Assembly: GCA_964573155.1 (NCBI GenBank)
Contig: CAZNIN010000020.1
Coordinates: forward strand, 1-10,934
DNA: 10,934 bases
Origin: JAGQNK01 sp964573155
Lineage (GTDB): Bacteria > Patescibacteriota > Saccharimonadia > Saccharimonadales > JAGQNK01
Direction: 5' to 3'
Shown: piece after piece, positions 5,451 to 10,934 of the stretch
Position numbering within the stretch: the first letter of the stretch is position 1
Layout: the number at the start of each line of letters is the position of its first letter
Notes under the pieces: generated by a model
What the model was told of the DNA's origin: nothing
What the model saw: only the letters and a program-made list of their open reading frames with translations
Databases searched by the model: none
Translations under genes and position numbers: made by a program

Positions 5451-6206
5451 ATGAAAAGCTTTGAATATGAGCCAGGGCCTATGGGTCCACTTCAAATTGA
5501 CCGGATCGGTGCATCGAGTCATGATAGACTGCTACGCCATGCGAGTAGTCTCGCTTGTCAGATCGGGCTAAATACCGAAACTGCAGACATAACTTTTGAT
5601 CTGCTTGAAAAATTGCGAGAACACGATGAGAAAACTGCCAAAGAATCATTACAGACCCTGCCCCTAGCACTGGCGGTAGGCAAAGCCATCGAGAACTTCT
5701 ATGGAGCGGAGGTCGAATACGACAGCTTATGGGCAGCTGCTCTACTGCACGATATCGGCAAGCTTGCCGTACCAAAAGCACTGATAGATAGGAGCAACGC
5801 GGGAATATCATGGAACGACTATGACCGAGCGGTCATGAGCATCCATCCGTTTGCAGGTGCCGAGATGTTACGTAAGGATGGCTTTCCAGAAACGGTGGCG
5901 AGAGCCGTAGAAGAACACCACCACAAGCAATACGGCAGTCCAAACTACGGACGTGATGCAAGACTGAGTGATTCAGAACGCATAACCAGAGACTCCGTTG
6001 CGGCAGCTGATTTTGCTGATGCTATGCTCAACCGGACCAATTCACGGAACCGGGGTTTTGACATAACCCGCCGTCAAGAAGAAGTTACTGCCGACCTTCA
6101 TTTCCTCTTTGACGACTACCAACAGTGCGCCGACTTTGTGCCGGTTGTAGCGTCTGTATTAATAGGCTCTCAGACGGAAACGCGGCCCCACCTTCATGCC
6201 GCCTGA
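5451..6206 (+). CDS. HD-domain phosphohydrolase, HD-GYP-like with degenerate GYP motif
   Basis: A protein of 251 residues from ATG 5451; a TTG two codons upstream (5445) is possible but unsupported. The metal-site pattern of HD-GYP domains can be traced: H58, H100-D101 with K104 (HDIGK), H132 (IHP), H156-H157 and D187 (AADFADAM). The segment that in active c-di-GMP phosphodiesterases reads HHExxxGxGYP is HHHKQYGSPNY here (156-166), so both the Glu and the GYP triad are lost. A phosphohydrolase acting on a nucleotide or cyclic dinucleotide is possible, but the substrate is open. The N-terminal ~55 residues match no domain I recognise. The gene ends in TGA. No receiver or sensor domain is attached, so any signal input must come from elsewhere. 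Confidence 0.82.
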   Translation: MKSFEYEPGPMGPLQIDRIGASSHDRLLRHASSLACQIGLNTETADITFDLLEKLREHDEKTAKESLQTLPLALAVGKAIENFYGAEVEYDSLWAAALLHDIGKLAVPKALIDRSNAGISWNDYDRAVMSIHPFAGAEMLRKDGFPETVARAVEEHHHKQYGSPNYGRDARLSDSERITRDSVAAADFADAMLNRTNSRNRGFDITRRQEEVTADLHFLFDDYQQCADFVPVVASVLIGSQTETRPHLHAA

Positions 6207-6302
6207 ACAAAATAGATTGGGCAAATAATTCAACCAGGTAAAAGTACTTGCTGCTTCTTTTGCTCGTTATGTACAAAGTATTTCTCACTTGTCGCTTTCT
6301 TC

Positions 6303-6311
6303 TGCTAGTAT
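6303..6311 (+). promoter_or_regulatory. Extended -10 (TGC-TAGTAT) of the Ham1-like gene, leaderless geometry
   Basis: TAGTAT (6306-6311) with TG at 6303-6304, then six bases to ATG at 6318. No purine-rich ribosome binding site lies between the element and the start codon. No good -35 was found at the normal distance, as expected for an extended -10 promoter. Confidence 0.5.
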
Positions 6312-6317
6312 CATCGT

Positions 6318-6866
6318 ATGACGGATATTACTTTTGTGACAGGTAACCAATCAAAGGCTGAATATATGGCAAAGTATCTTGGATTCTCTGTCACTCATCA
6401 CCAATTAGAACTTGACGAAATTCAGTCCCTTGATTTGCGCATGATCGTAGCCCACAAAGTCAAGCAAGCTTATGCCGTCTTGCAAAAACCGGTTATTGTT
6501 GAAGACGTCTCGTTGGAGTTTAAAGCGCTAGGTCGTCTGCCTGGAACATTCATTAAATTTTTCGTCGAGAACATTCCATTAGAAACAATTTGTCGAATGG
6601 TTGACGGAATGGAACGAGGTGCCACTGCACGGTGTGTTTTTGGCTACTTCGATGGACAGGAACTTAAATTTTTTGAAGGCCATATGCACGGGCGCATTGC
6701 CGAGCAGCCTTCAGGTGAAGGCGGATATGGATGGGATCGTATTTTTATACCGGATGGCTATCAAGTCACTCGCGCATCACTATCTGAAGCTGACGACCAA
6801 AAAACCTATCTGCAGATCAAACCATTTGCCAAACTTAAAGATTTTCTAGTCCATAACTTGAATTAG
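6318..6866 (+). CDS. Ham1/ITPase-family non-canonical purine NTP pyrophosphatase
   Basis: A 182-residue protein near the family's usual ~190. TFVTGN with K13 (5-13) is the phosphate-binding N-terminus. VEDVSLEFKALGRLPGTFIKFF (61-82) is the central signature, closer to archaeal/eukaryotic ITPases than to RdgB. GYGWDRIFIP (136-145) corresponds to the base-pocket GYGYDPxF motif. E34 and D63 are candidate Mg2+ ligands. The expected reaction is hydrolysis of ITP/XTP/dITP to monophosphate and pyrophosphate. Odd point: the C-terminal base-recognition SHR motif is missing, and the aligned stretch reads YLQIKPFAKL (164-173), so specificity may differ. Its TAG (6864-6866) overlaps the TAA of the convergent reductase gene. 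Confidence 0.88.
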   Translation: MTDITFVTGNQSKAEYMAKYLGFSVTHHQLELDEIQSLDLRMIVAHKVKQAYAVLQKPVIVEDVSLEFKALGRLPGTFIKFFVENIPLETICRMVDGMERGATARCVFGYFDGQELKFFEGHMHGRIAEQPSGEGGYGWDRIFIPDGYQVTRASLSEADDQKTYLQIKPFAKLKDFLVHNLN

Positions 6867-7801
6867 CTTCGGATGGCCAATACCACTTTGCCGCGAACGT
6901 TGCCGGATTCTCGTACACGAAAAGCTTCTTGGATCTGCTCCAATGGCAAAACTCTATCAATCTGCGGTGTCACAATGGCACCCTCGATTAAGTTACGCAG
7001 AGCGTCCAAAGCCTCGTGTGTGACTTTGGTGCTTTGGGTCACAGCAGTAACATCACTTTCCTGGACCACAATAGGATCAGCTTCGGACAACATCGAAACA
7101 GCAACACTACCTGGCTTTAAAATCGCCAATGATCTGGTGAAGTCTTGCCCTGGAGTCGTATCGAAGACTGCATCAAAATCACTAAGTACTTGCGTAAAAT
7201 CTTCAATTTTATGATCGACGACCTGATCAGCGCCCAGTTGCTTGACGAAATCTACGCCCTCACCTGTCGCTGTTACAGCTACAAAAGCACCGACATGCTT
7301 TGCGATTTGAATCGCAACTGAGCCTATGCCACCAGCGCCTCCATGGATAAACAATTTTTGACCCGCCTGTAGTTGAATATGCTGCGTAAGCGCCTGCCAA
7401 GCACTAACGCCAACGAGCGGAAGAGAAGCTGCTTGTTGGAAATCTAGATTATCCGGCATCTTAGCCAGCTGTTCAGCGGAAGTCAGTGCGAATTCGGCAA
7501 ATGCGCCGCTGTTGCCAGCAACAACATTGGCCTGTCCGTACACCTTGTCATCAACCGCCACATTTGTAACACCTTCCCCGACTTCCTTCACTACGCCAGC
7601 GAGATCGCCACCAAGCGTAGCTGGCAAATTCAGAGGAATATTTTCCTTCATATAGCCTTCGCGAATTGTGGTATCAAATGGATTGATACTCGAAGCATGC
7701 ACTTCTACTAATACTTTTCCCGGCCCCACTGACGGAGTTGCTACTTCGTTAATTCGAACAACTGATGCATCTCCATATGCTTCAATTTGAGCTGCTTTCA
7801 T
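6863..7801 (-). CDS. Zinc-independent NAD(P)H:quinone oxidoreductase / MDR-family reductase
   Basis: A 312-residue medium-chain dehydrogenase/reductase. The N-terminal GroES-like half includes SSINPFDTTIREG (37-49) and TLGGDLAGVV (62-71). The Rossmann half carries HGGAGGIGSVAIQIAK (153-168), the NAD(P)-binding AxxGxxG-type loop, and ends with GNVRGKVVL (300-308). The cysteine/histidine ligands for structural and catalytic zinc of alcohol dehydrogenases are absent, so it belongs to the quinone/enone reductase branch (QOR/Qor-like), probably reducing quinones or reactive carbonyls with NADPH. The minus-strand sequence before ATG shows TG-G-GATATT then six bases, a poor -10 in the leaderless position, and AAAGGA too distant (16 bases) for a standard Shine-Dalgarno. 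It converges on the Ham1-like gene with overlapping stops. Confidence 0.92.
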   Translation of the reverse strand: MKAAQIEAYGDASVVRINEVATPSVGPGKVLVEVHASSINPFDTTIREGYMKENIPLNLPATLGGDLAGVVKEVGEGVTNVAVDDKVYGQANVVAGNSGAFAEFALTSAEQLAKMPDNLDFQQAASLPLVGVSAWQALTQHIQLQAGQKLFIHGGAGGIGSVAIQIAKHVGAFVAVTATGEGVDFVKQLGADQVVDHKIEDFTQVLSDFDAVFDTTPGQDFTRSLAILKPGSVAVSMLSEADPIVVQESDVTAVTQSTKVTHEALDALRNLIEGAIVTPQIDRVLPLEQIQEAFRVRESGNVRGKVVLAIRS

Positions 7802-7858
7802 GTTAATAATATCCCATTCCTTTAAAACTTATAGTGGTTCTTTTATAGTAGGCCGCTG

Positions 7859-7880
7859 TGGTTAGTAAAGCAACTAACTA
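7859..7880 (-). other. Hairpin overlapping the stop codon of the YhfC-like gene
   Basis: GTTAGT (7861-7866) pairs with ACTAAC (7873-7878) around AAAGCA, with two further possible pairs outside. The stem includes the TAG stop of the minus-strand gene. Neither strand has a following T-tract, so it is at best an RNA 3'-end structure rather than a canonical terminator. Confidence 0.3.
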
Positions 7881-8554
7881 AGAAGCAACACGCTCACACC
7901 AAAAAGAGCCGTGCCTACACCGAGAAAAACTGCTTCAGCAATAGCCATAGAGTGCTTAAACAAACGTGTAACAAGAAGGTTGAGTGTGCTATGCAACGGT
8001 GCTGTGACTACGACCAGCCAAGGGCTAAATACCAGCAGTAAACTAAGGCCAACATGAATTGCATTGGCCGATAGTCGCTCGACGATTCCCCAGAACGGCG
8101 CCGTAGGCTCCATTGACTTGAGCATGCCCTGCTGTTCGAGCAGCGCCTTGGCTTGCTTGGCCTTTTTGTCTGTTCTTTGCGCAAGCGCACCCAAAGCAAA
8201 ACTCTGCAAAAGGCTATACACAATTTCAACAGCTGCCCATCCCAGCCCAAGCGCGTAAGCATTGTCAATGTTAAGGCCGAGGATAAAGAGCAGCGCCAGG
8301 CGCACTAGCTCCTCACTCGGACCCGAAACACTTACGACTAGCGTGCGAGCCTTATCAGCTGTAAGTTTGCGAGCTAGCAATATCACCGGACCACGAGCTA
8401 GCAATGCCAGCCACCAGCCCAGCGCACCGAAACCAACGAGCCGCCACTCGAGTGAAATGTTTAGTTTACCTGCCAAAAAAACAAACGGCAACAGTGTTGC
8501 CACGACCAAAGGCACTGCAACTATAAGGTTTCGAATGTATAGCGTGACGCGCAT
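7874..8554 (-). CDS. YhfC-like intramembrane protease homologue (CAAX-protease-like motifs)
   Basis: A 226-residue polytopic membrane protein. The ordered motifs resemble the YhfC/DUF2324 family (PF10086) and more distantly CPBP/CAAX-type glutamic proteases: GPSEELVR (78-85, E81-E82 with R85), GLGWAAVE (103-110), VERLSANAIH (158-167) and HSTLN (188-192, a HxxxN motif). E81/E82, H167, H188 and N192 would form the catalytic or metal-binding site inside the membrane. Family members are putative peptidases with unknown substrates. The gene starts 15 bases after the stop of the VIT-family transporter, with only a weak AGAAAG-like sequence before it, so the two are probably one transcript. Assignment is by motif order only and the fold match is unproven. 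Confidence 0.65.
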   Translation of the reverse strand: MRVTLYIRNLIVAVPLVVATLLPFVFLAGKLNISLEWRLVGFGALGWWLALLARGPVILLARKLTADKARTLVVSVSGPSEELVRLALLFILGLNIDNAYALGLGWAAVEIVYSLLQSFALGALAQRTDKKAKQAKALLEQQGMLKSMEPTAPFWGIVERLSANAIHVGLSLLLVFSPWLVVVTAPLHSTLNLLVTRLFKHSMAIAEAVFLGVGTALFGVSVLLLS

Positions 8555-8569
8555 GGCCTGAAATTCTTT

Positions 8570-9115
8570 CTACGTAATTAGCCGCTCAAGTACATCGCCA
8601 AGAACATACGCTGCAGACGCGGCGATGGCACCGAGTATCAGTGTTTCTGCAACCGCACGATACACGTTCGACTGCGCTACACGACTCTTAAGGAGACCAA
8701 TACCGATAAAGGCAAGAGCTGTCAGCCCAATCGCCAGACCAAATAGGTTATCTAGCTCAAGACCGAAAATCGCATCGATAGTATATGATAGCAACGGCAC
8801 TAAACCGACTAGGATAAACGATACATAAGTGGTTGCACCATTGATAACCGGCGAAGGCTCGTCTTTAATGGACTCACCTCTTTTTACCATCAGCTCTTGC
8901 TCGGATTTGGTCGACAAATACGATCCGACTCCCATAGAGAAACCGTCAGCAATCAAGTTGGCAAAGCCCAGTACCAGCAGTACTTTGACATCAAACCGCG
9001 CTCCTGTCGCACCAGCCACCACAGCGAAGGTAGTCACTGCACCGTCGATACCGCCATATACGAACTCGCTTAAATAATCTTCCAGATGTTGCTTGATTTT
9101 TTTGGTAATTTTCAT
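8570..9115 (-). CDS. VIT1/CCC1-family Fe2+/Mn2+ transporter, short form
   Basis: A 181-residue membrane protein with five predicted helices. The first helix holds FVYGGIDGAVTTFAVVAG (18-35) with D24. The second holds GFANLIADGFSMGVGSYLS (50-68) with D57 and M61, both hallmarks of vacuolar iron transporter homologues and equivalent to the metal-translocation residues of plant VIT1. The loop between helices 2 and 3 is short (about 72-92), so the extended helical cytosolic metal-binding domain of VIT1 is reduced. Expected role: export of Fe2+ or Mn2+, probably by proton antiport. Start ATG 9115 is supported by TATAAT exactly six bases upstream on the minus strand. It is followed 15 bases later by the YhfC-like gene. 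Confidence 0.93.
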   Translation of the reverse strand: MKITKKIKQHLEDYLSEFVYGGIDGAVTTFAVVAGATGARFDVKVLLVLGFANLIADGFSMGVGSYLSTKSEQELMVKRGESIKDEPSPVINGATTYVSFILVGLVPLLSYTIDAIFGLELDNLFGLAIGLTALAFIGIGLLKSRVAQSNVYRAVAETLILGAIAASAAYVLGDVLERLIT

Positions 9116-9121
9116 ACGTCT

Positions 9122-9127
9122 ATTATA
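9122..9127 (-). promoter_or_regulatory. -10 TATAAT of the VIT-family gene, leaderless geometry
   Basis: On the minus strand TATAAT is followed by AGACGT and then ATG at 9115. The element lies 15 bases beyond the stop of the upstream lipid kinase, so it likely starts a separate VIT/YhfC transcript. No Shine-Dalgarno and no clear -35 were found. Confidence 0.55.
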
Positions 9128-9142
9128 CCCCGAACGGTCGTT

Positions 9143-9796
9143 TTAGGCGACGATCCTTAGCGTATCAAGTATCGTGATGACTGCTACCGGGACAAGTAGG
9201 TTGTCGGTGCCATATACACCAAAGTTTTCAATAAACGTTGTGCCGATTGGCAAAAATAAAATGACATACGGTACATTTGCACCATATGATGCTGGATCGA
9301 TCAACATCGTCGCAGAAATAATAAAAAGCGAAGTTACATAAAACGTGGCCGTACCCATAACCGTCTTGGTTTGACCAAGTATTTTGTAGCCACCTTGTTT
9401 TACATAATTGACTCCAACAAGAGCCGCTAGACCATCAGCCAAGCTCAAATGGAGTACCGCCGCCATATACACCCAGCCAGACTTTGCGAACGCAGCGGCA
9501 ATCAGAACACCGAGCGGAAAGAAAAGCTCGCCGTACGTCGGACGGCGTACGCTATGAATGGAACGAAACACATGATGCTTCTTTGACGCATACACTGCCA
9601 AGAACAAAAGTGCACTCACTACTTGAATCCATGCAAAGCTCATGAACAGCGGCCAAAAAGCGATGAACACACCTACCAAAATATGCACGAGCTTACGGGG
9701 AGTCTCAGCACCCTTAAATAACCGAGTTCGCCACAGAAACTCGGATGCAAACAATATTACGGCTACGCCGCCAAGGCCAAAGATTGCGCCAATCAT
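9143..9796 (-). CDS. Dolichol/phytol/diacylglycerol kinase-like CTP-dependent integral membrane kinase
   Basis: A 217-residue protein from the favoured ATG, with about six to seven hydrophobic helices. Motifs match the DGK1/SEC59/phytol-kinase group: RKLVH (34-38), PTYGELFFPLGV (86-97), LSLADGLAALVG (117-128), KTVMGT (144-149) for the usual K-(S/T)-x-x-G-(S/T), and ENFGVYGTDNL (190-200), the late acidic GxDN motif. The expected reaction is CTP-dependent phosphorylation of a polyprenol or other lipid alcohol. A longer reading from 9835 would add 13 residues (MTIFCLINCYNDF). The shorter start is preferred because TACAAT with TG lies six bases upstream of it, inside the longer reading, and the extension has no ribosome binding site. 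Exact lipid substrate is not decidable. Confidence 0.85.
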   Translation of the reverse strand: MIGAIFGLGGVAVILFASEFLWRTRLFKGAETPRKLVHILVGVFIAFWPLFMSFAWIQVVSALLFLAVYASKKHHVFRSIHSVRRPTYGELFFPLGVLIAAAFAKSGWVYMAAVLHLSLADGLAALVGVNYVKQGGYKILGQTKTVMGTATFYVTSLFIISATMLIDPASYGANVPYVILFLPIGTTFIENFGVYGTDNLLVPVAVITILDTLRIVA

Positions 9797-9802
9797 AAAG
9801 TC

Positions 9803-9811
9803 ATTGTAACA
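9803..9811 (-). promoter_or_regulatory. Extended -10 (TGT-TACAAT) of the dolichol-kinase-like gene
   Basis: Minus-strand TACAAT (complement of 9803-9808) with TG two bases further upstream (complement of 9810-9811). Six bases separate it from ATG at 9796. It decides the start codon against the longer ORF at 9835. Confidence 0.5.
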
Positions 9812-9944
9812 GTTTATTAAACAGAAAATAGTCAAATGGCATCAGCTATACTGCTTAATAAGGCTGGTACTTGGTCGCCCAAAAGCGCATAACTTTGGAG
9901 CTTACTTCACCAGGCTACTACACTCCTTAAACAAAATGTGTAAC

Positions 9945-10040
9945 ATGGCAACTTACGAAAAAGAAACCTCACTGATTATTGCTGCAATAGATGGGTACAA
10001 CGACTCTAATCAAGTCAAGGGCAGGATATATGCCTATTAG
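9945..10040 (+). CDS. Doubtful 31-residue ORF of unknown function
   Basis: ATG at 9945 opens a 31-codon frame with product MATYEKETSLIIAAIDGY... ending KGRIYAY and TAG at 10038-10040, inside a strong hairpin. The composition is protein-like, with charged residues and a short hydrophobic core, but there is no Shine-Dalgarno and no TANNNT in the leaderless position (the six bases there read AAAATG). No family is recognised. It is the only ORF of note in the 287-base space between the lipid kinase and pilin genes; the rest (about 9812-9944) shows nothing I can identify. Confidence 0.2.
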   Translation: MATYEKETSLIIAAIDGYNDSNQVKGRIYAY

Positions 10041-10058
10041 TAAATATTAACTAATAGG
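10033..10058. other. Strong 9-bp hairpin between the dolichol-kinase-like and pilin genes
   Basis: CCTATTAGT (10033-10041) pairs perfectly with ACTAATAGG (10050-10058) around an eight-base loop. On the plus strand a short GTTTTG follows, making a weak terminator for rightward transcription. On the minus strand it lies 25 bases beyond the pilin stop without a T-tract. It could protect the pilin mRNA 3' end. Confidence 0.45.
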
Positions 10059-10083
10059 GTTTTGAACCTTATTCGCTAGTTAG

Positions 10084-10749
10084 CTATTTCTTGCCAAAGC
10101 TCTGCATTATTAGCAGGACTGTTTTGCCGTCAGTACTATCAAACCAGGCCTTAGCTTCTGCTTCATTCGCAAAATCAGCAGTAGGCGTGCCGAAAACTTT
10201 ATAAGTAACACCGTTGTAGTCGAAGCGTGGATTATCCAATGATTTTGTCGCTTGCCCTACCTTAAAGCCATTTTGCTCTACAGTGCCTTCGACTAAGTCG
10301 TAGACTACATTCGGCTTATCTAAATAAACGCTATAAGTACCCGCTACGCTATACCCTGTAAAGTTGGTAGAATTAACCAATTTAACAGGCGTTACTTCTC
10401 TAATGCCACCATCTCTTACATAATTTGGTTGGTAGGCTACTCTTGACGTTGTGTTAGGGCTTACAACACTTATATAGGTATCGCTAACTTCCTCAACTTT
10501 CCAGTCAGACGGGAACTTAAAACAAAGTCCAGCTTTATCATCACACTGGTTTTTCCAGTTAGCGTAGGGGTCAGTTTCCTCTTTAGCTTCTGACTCTGTT
10601 GTAACAGGGGTCTGTTGAGTAGTTTGGGCGGTATCCACCTTATTTTTTTGACGGTCATACACAAGCCAGCCCACAGCCCCAAGCAGTCCAACCACTACAA
10701 CTACAATTAATATTTCAACAACACTAAAACCTTTTTCATTAGCTTTCAT
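10084..10749 (-). CDS. Type IV pilin-like secreted/cell-surface protein
   Basis: A 221-residue protein with a class III prepilin signal: basic leader MKANEKG, predicted cleavage between G7 and F8, Glu at mature position +5 (E12), and a hydrophobic helix VVEILIVVVVVGLLGAVGWLVY to about residue 31. A Thr/Gln/Glu-rich linker (38-62) leads to a globular domain with two cysteines, C69 and C76, positioned for a short disulfide loop next to CFKFPSDWKV (76-85). It would be processed by prepilin peptidase and either built into a pilus as a minor pilin or held in the membrane. No pilus assembly gene is visible nearby. The start is firm: AAGGAG five bases before ATG and a good promoter behind it. Confidence 0.85.
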   Translation of the reverse strand: MKANEKGFSVVEILIVVVVVGLLGAVGWLVYDRQKNKVDTAQTTQQTPVTTESEAKEETDPYANWKNQCDDKAGLCFKFPSDWKVEEVSDTYISVVSPNTTSRVAYQPNYVRDGGIREVTPVKLVNSTNFTGYSVAGTYSVYLDKPNVVYDLVEGTVEQNGFKVGQATKSLDNPRFDYNGVTYKVFGTPTADFANEAEAKAWFDSTDGKTVLLIMQSFGKK

Positions 10750-10767
10750 ATATTCTCCTTACTGTTA

Positions 10768-10795
10768 ATCATAGCAAAAAGCTAATGGTTGTCAT
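10768..10795 (-). promoter_or_regulatory. Promoter of the pilin-like gene
   Basis: On the minus strand: ATGACA (complement of 10790-10795), a 16-base spacer, and TATGAT (complement of 10768-10773) with an extended -10 TG. The start is expected near 10761, giving a leader of about a dozen bases that contains the AAGGAG ribosome binding site. Confidence 0.65.
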
Positions 10796-10844
10796 AAAAA
10801 TAAAAAGGACGACTCCCTGTGTCGGATGAACTACCTTGTGTGAA

Positions 10845-10872
10845 GTAAAACACCCTTAAGACACAAGGGTGT
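10845..10872 (-). terminator. Intrinsic terminator of tRNA-Pro
   Basis: Read on the minus strand, ACACCCTT (complement of 10865-10872) pairs with AAGGGTGT (complement of 10850-10857) around a seven-base loop, then runs into TTTTACTT. It begins eight bases after the encoded CCA of the tRNA. Confidence 0.8.
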
Positions 10873-10880
10873 AATTTGTT

Positions 10881-10934
10881 TGGTCGGGGTGAGAGGACTT
10901 GAACCTCCGACCTCAGCGTCCCGAACGCTGCGCG
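10881..10934 (-). tRNA. tRNA-Pro (anticodon CGG), 5' part beyond the window
   Basis: Read on the minus strand, the anticodon arm is CAGCG-TTCGGGA-CGCTG, giving anticodon CGG. It is followed by variable loop AGGTC, T-arm GGAGG-TTCAAGT-CCTCT, 3' acceptor strand CACCCCG, discriminator A and an encoded CCA ending at 10881. The acceptor and D-arm 5' halves are cut off by the window edge. Gene orientation matches the terminator just downstream. Confidence 0.95.

Noticed and set aside
9797..9835. Thirteen-residue N-terminal extension of the dolichol-kinase-like gene
   Set aside because: The extension has no ribosome binding site and contains the extended -10 TACAAT that fits the shorter ATG at 9796.
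10803..10835. Possible second terminator between pilin promoter and tRNA-Pro terminator (GAC...GTC followed on the minus strand by T-rich sequence)
   Set aside because: Only about four consecutive pairs form, and a clear terminator already follows the tRNA.

Overview
The window looks like a piece of a bacterial chromosome, most plausibly from a Patescibacteria/CPR lineage such as Saccharibacteria. That assignment is inference. It rests on mid-range base composition, small compact genes, a lone type IV pilin-like protein, an accessory-type gene mix without biosynthetic operons, and very short or absent 5' leaders. TGA is used as an ordinary stop (6204-6206 and 2387-2389), which argues against lineages that recode TGA. 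No phage, IS element, CRISPR array or integrase was seen.

Layout. 1-327 is the 3' part of a Nudix hydrolase. 408-2141 (minus strand) holds a TM-helix mechanosensitive-channel-like protein and a diacylglycerol-kinase-family lipid kinase. 2285-2389 is a possible 34-residue membrane microprotein, followed by a tRNA-His(GTG) gene with its own consensus promoter and terminator. 2617-5011 is a copper-type module: a CsoR/RcnR-family repressor under a promoter whose spacer is a perfect G-tract operator, then a CopB-type (CPH) P1B ATPase with a His-rich N-terminus. 5048-6866 (plus strand) carries a stand-alone NIF3-insert/YqfO-like protein, an HD-GYP-like protein with a degenerate GYP segment, and a Ham1/ITPase-like protein. 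6863-9796 (minus strand) carries a zinc-less quinone reductase, a YhfC-like intramembrane protease homologue, a VIT1/CCC1 metal transporter and a dolichol-kinase-like CTP-dependent lipid kinase. 9797-10083 is mostly non-coding, with one 31-codon ORF and a strong hairpin. 10084-10749 is a pilin-like protein, and the window ends inside a tRNA-Pro(CGG) gene on the minus strand.

How the genes fit together. Two metal functions stand out: copper/silver efflux with its sensor, and an Fe/Mn transporter of the VIT family paired with a putative membrane protease. Two unrelated lipid kinases, one soluble and one integral, suggest lipid or polyprenol salvage. The Nudix and Ham1 proteins would act in nucleotide-pool hygiene.

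The most notable signal is regulatory. Seven start codons (2285, 2651, 5048, 5451, 6318, and on the minus strand 9115 and 9796) are preceded by a TANNNT hexamer exactly six bases upstream, often with an extended -10 TGn and no Shine-Dalgarno sequence. This is the geometry expected of leaderless mRNAs. Other genes here (1160, 2141 and 10749, all minus strand) carry ordinary Shine-Dalgarno sequences, so two initiation modes appear to coexist.
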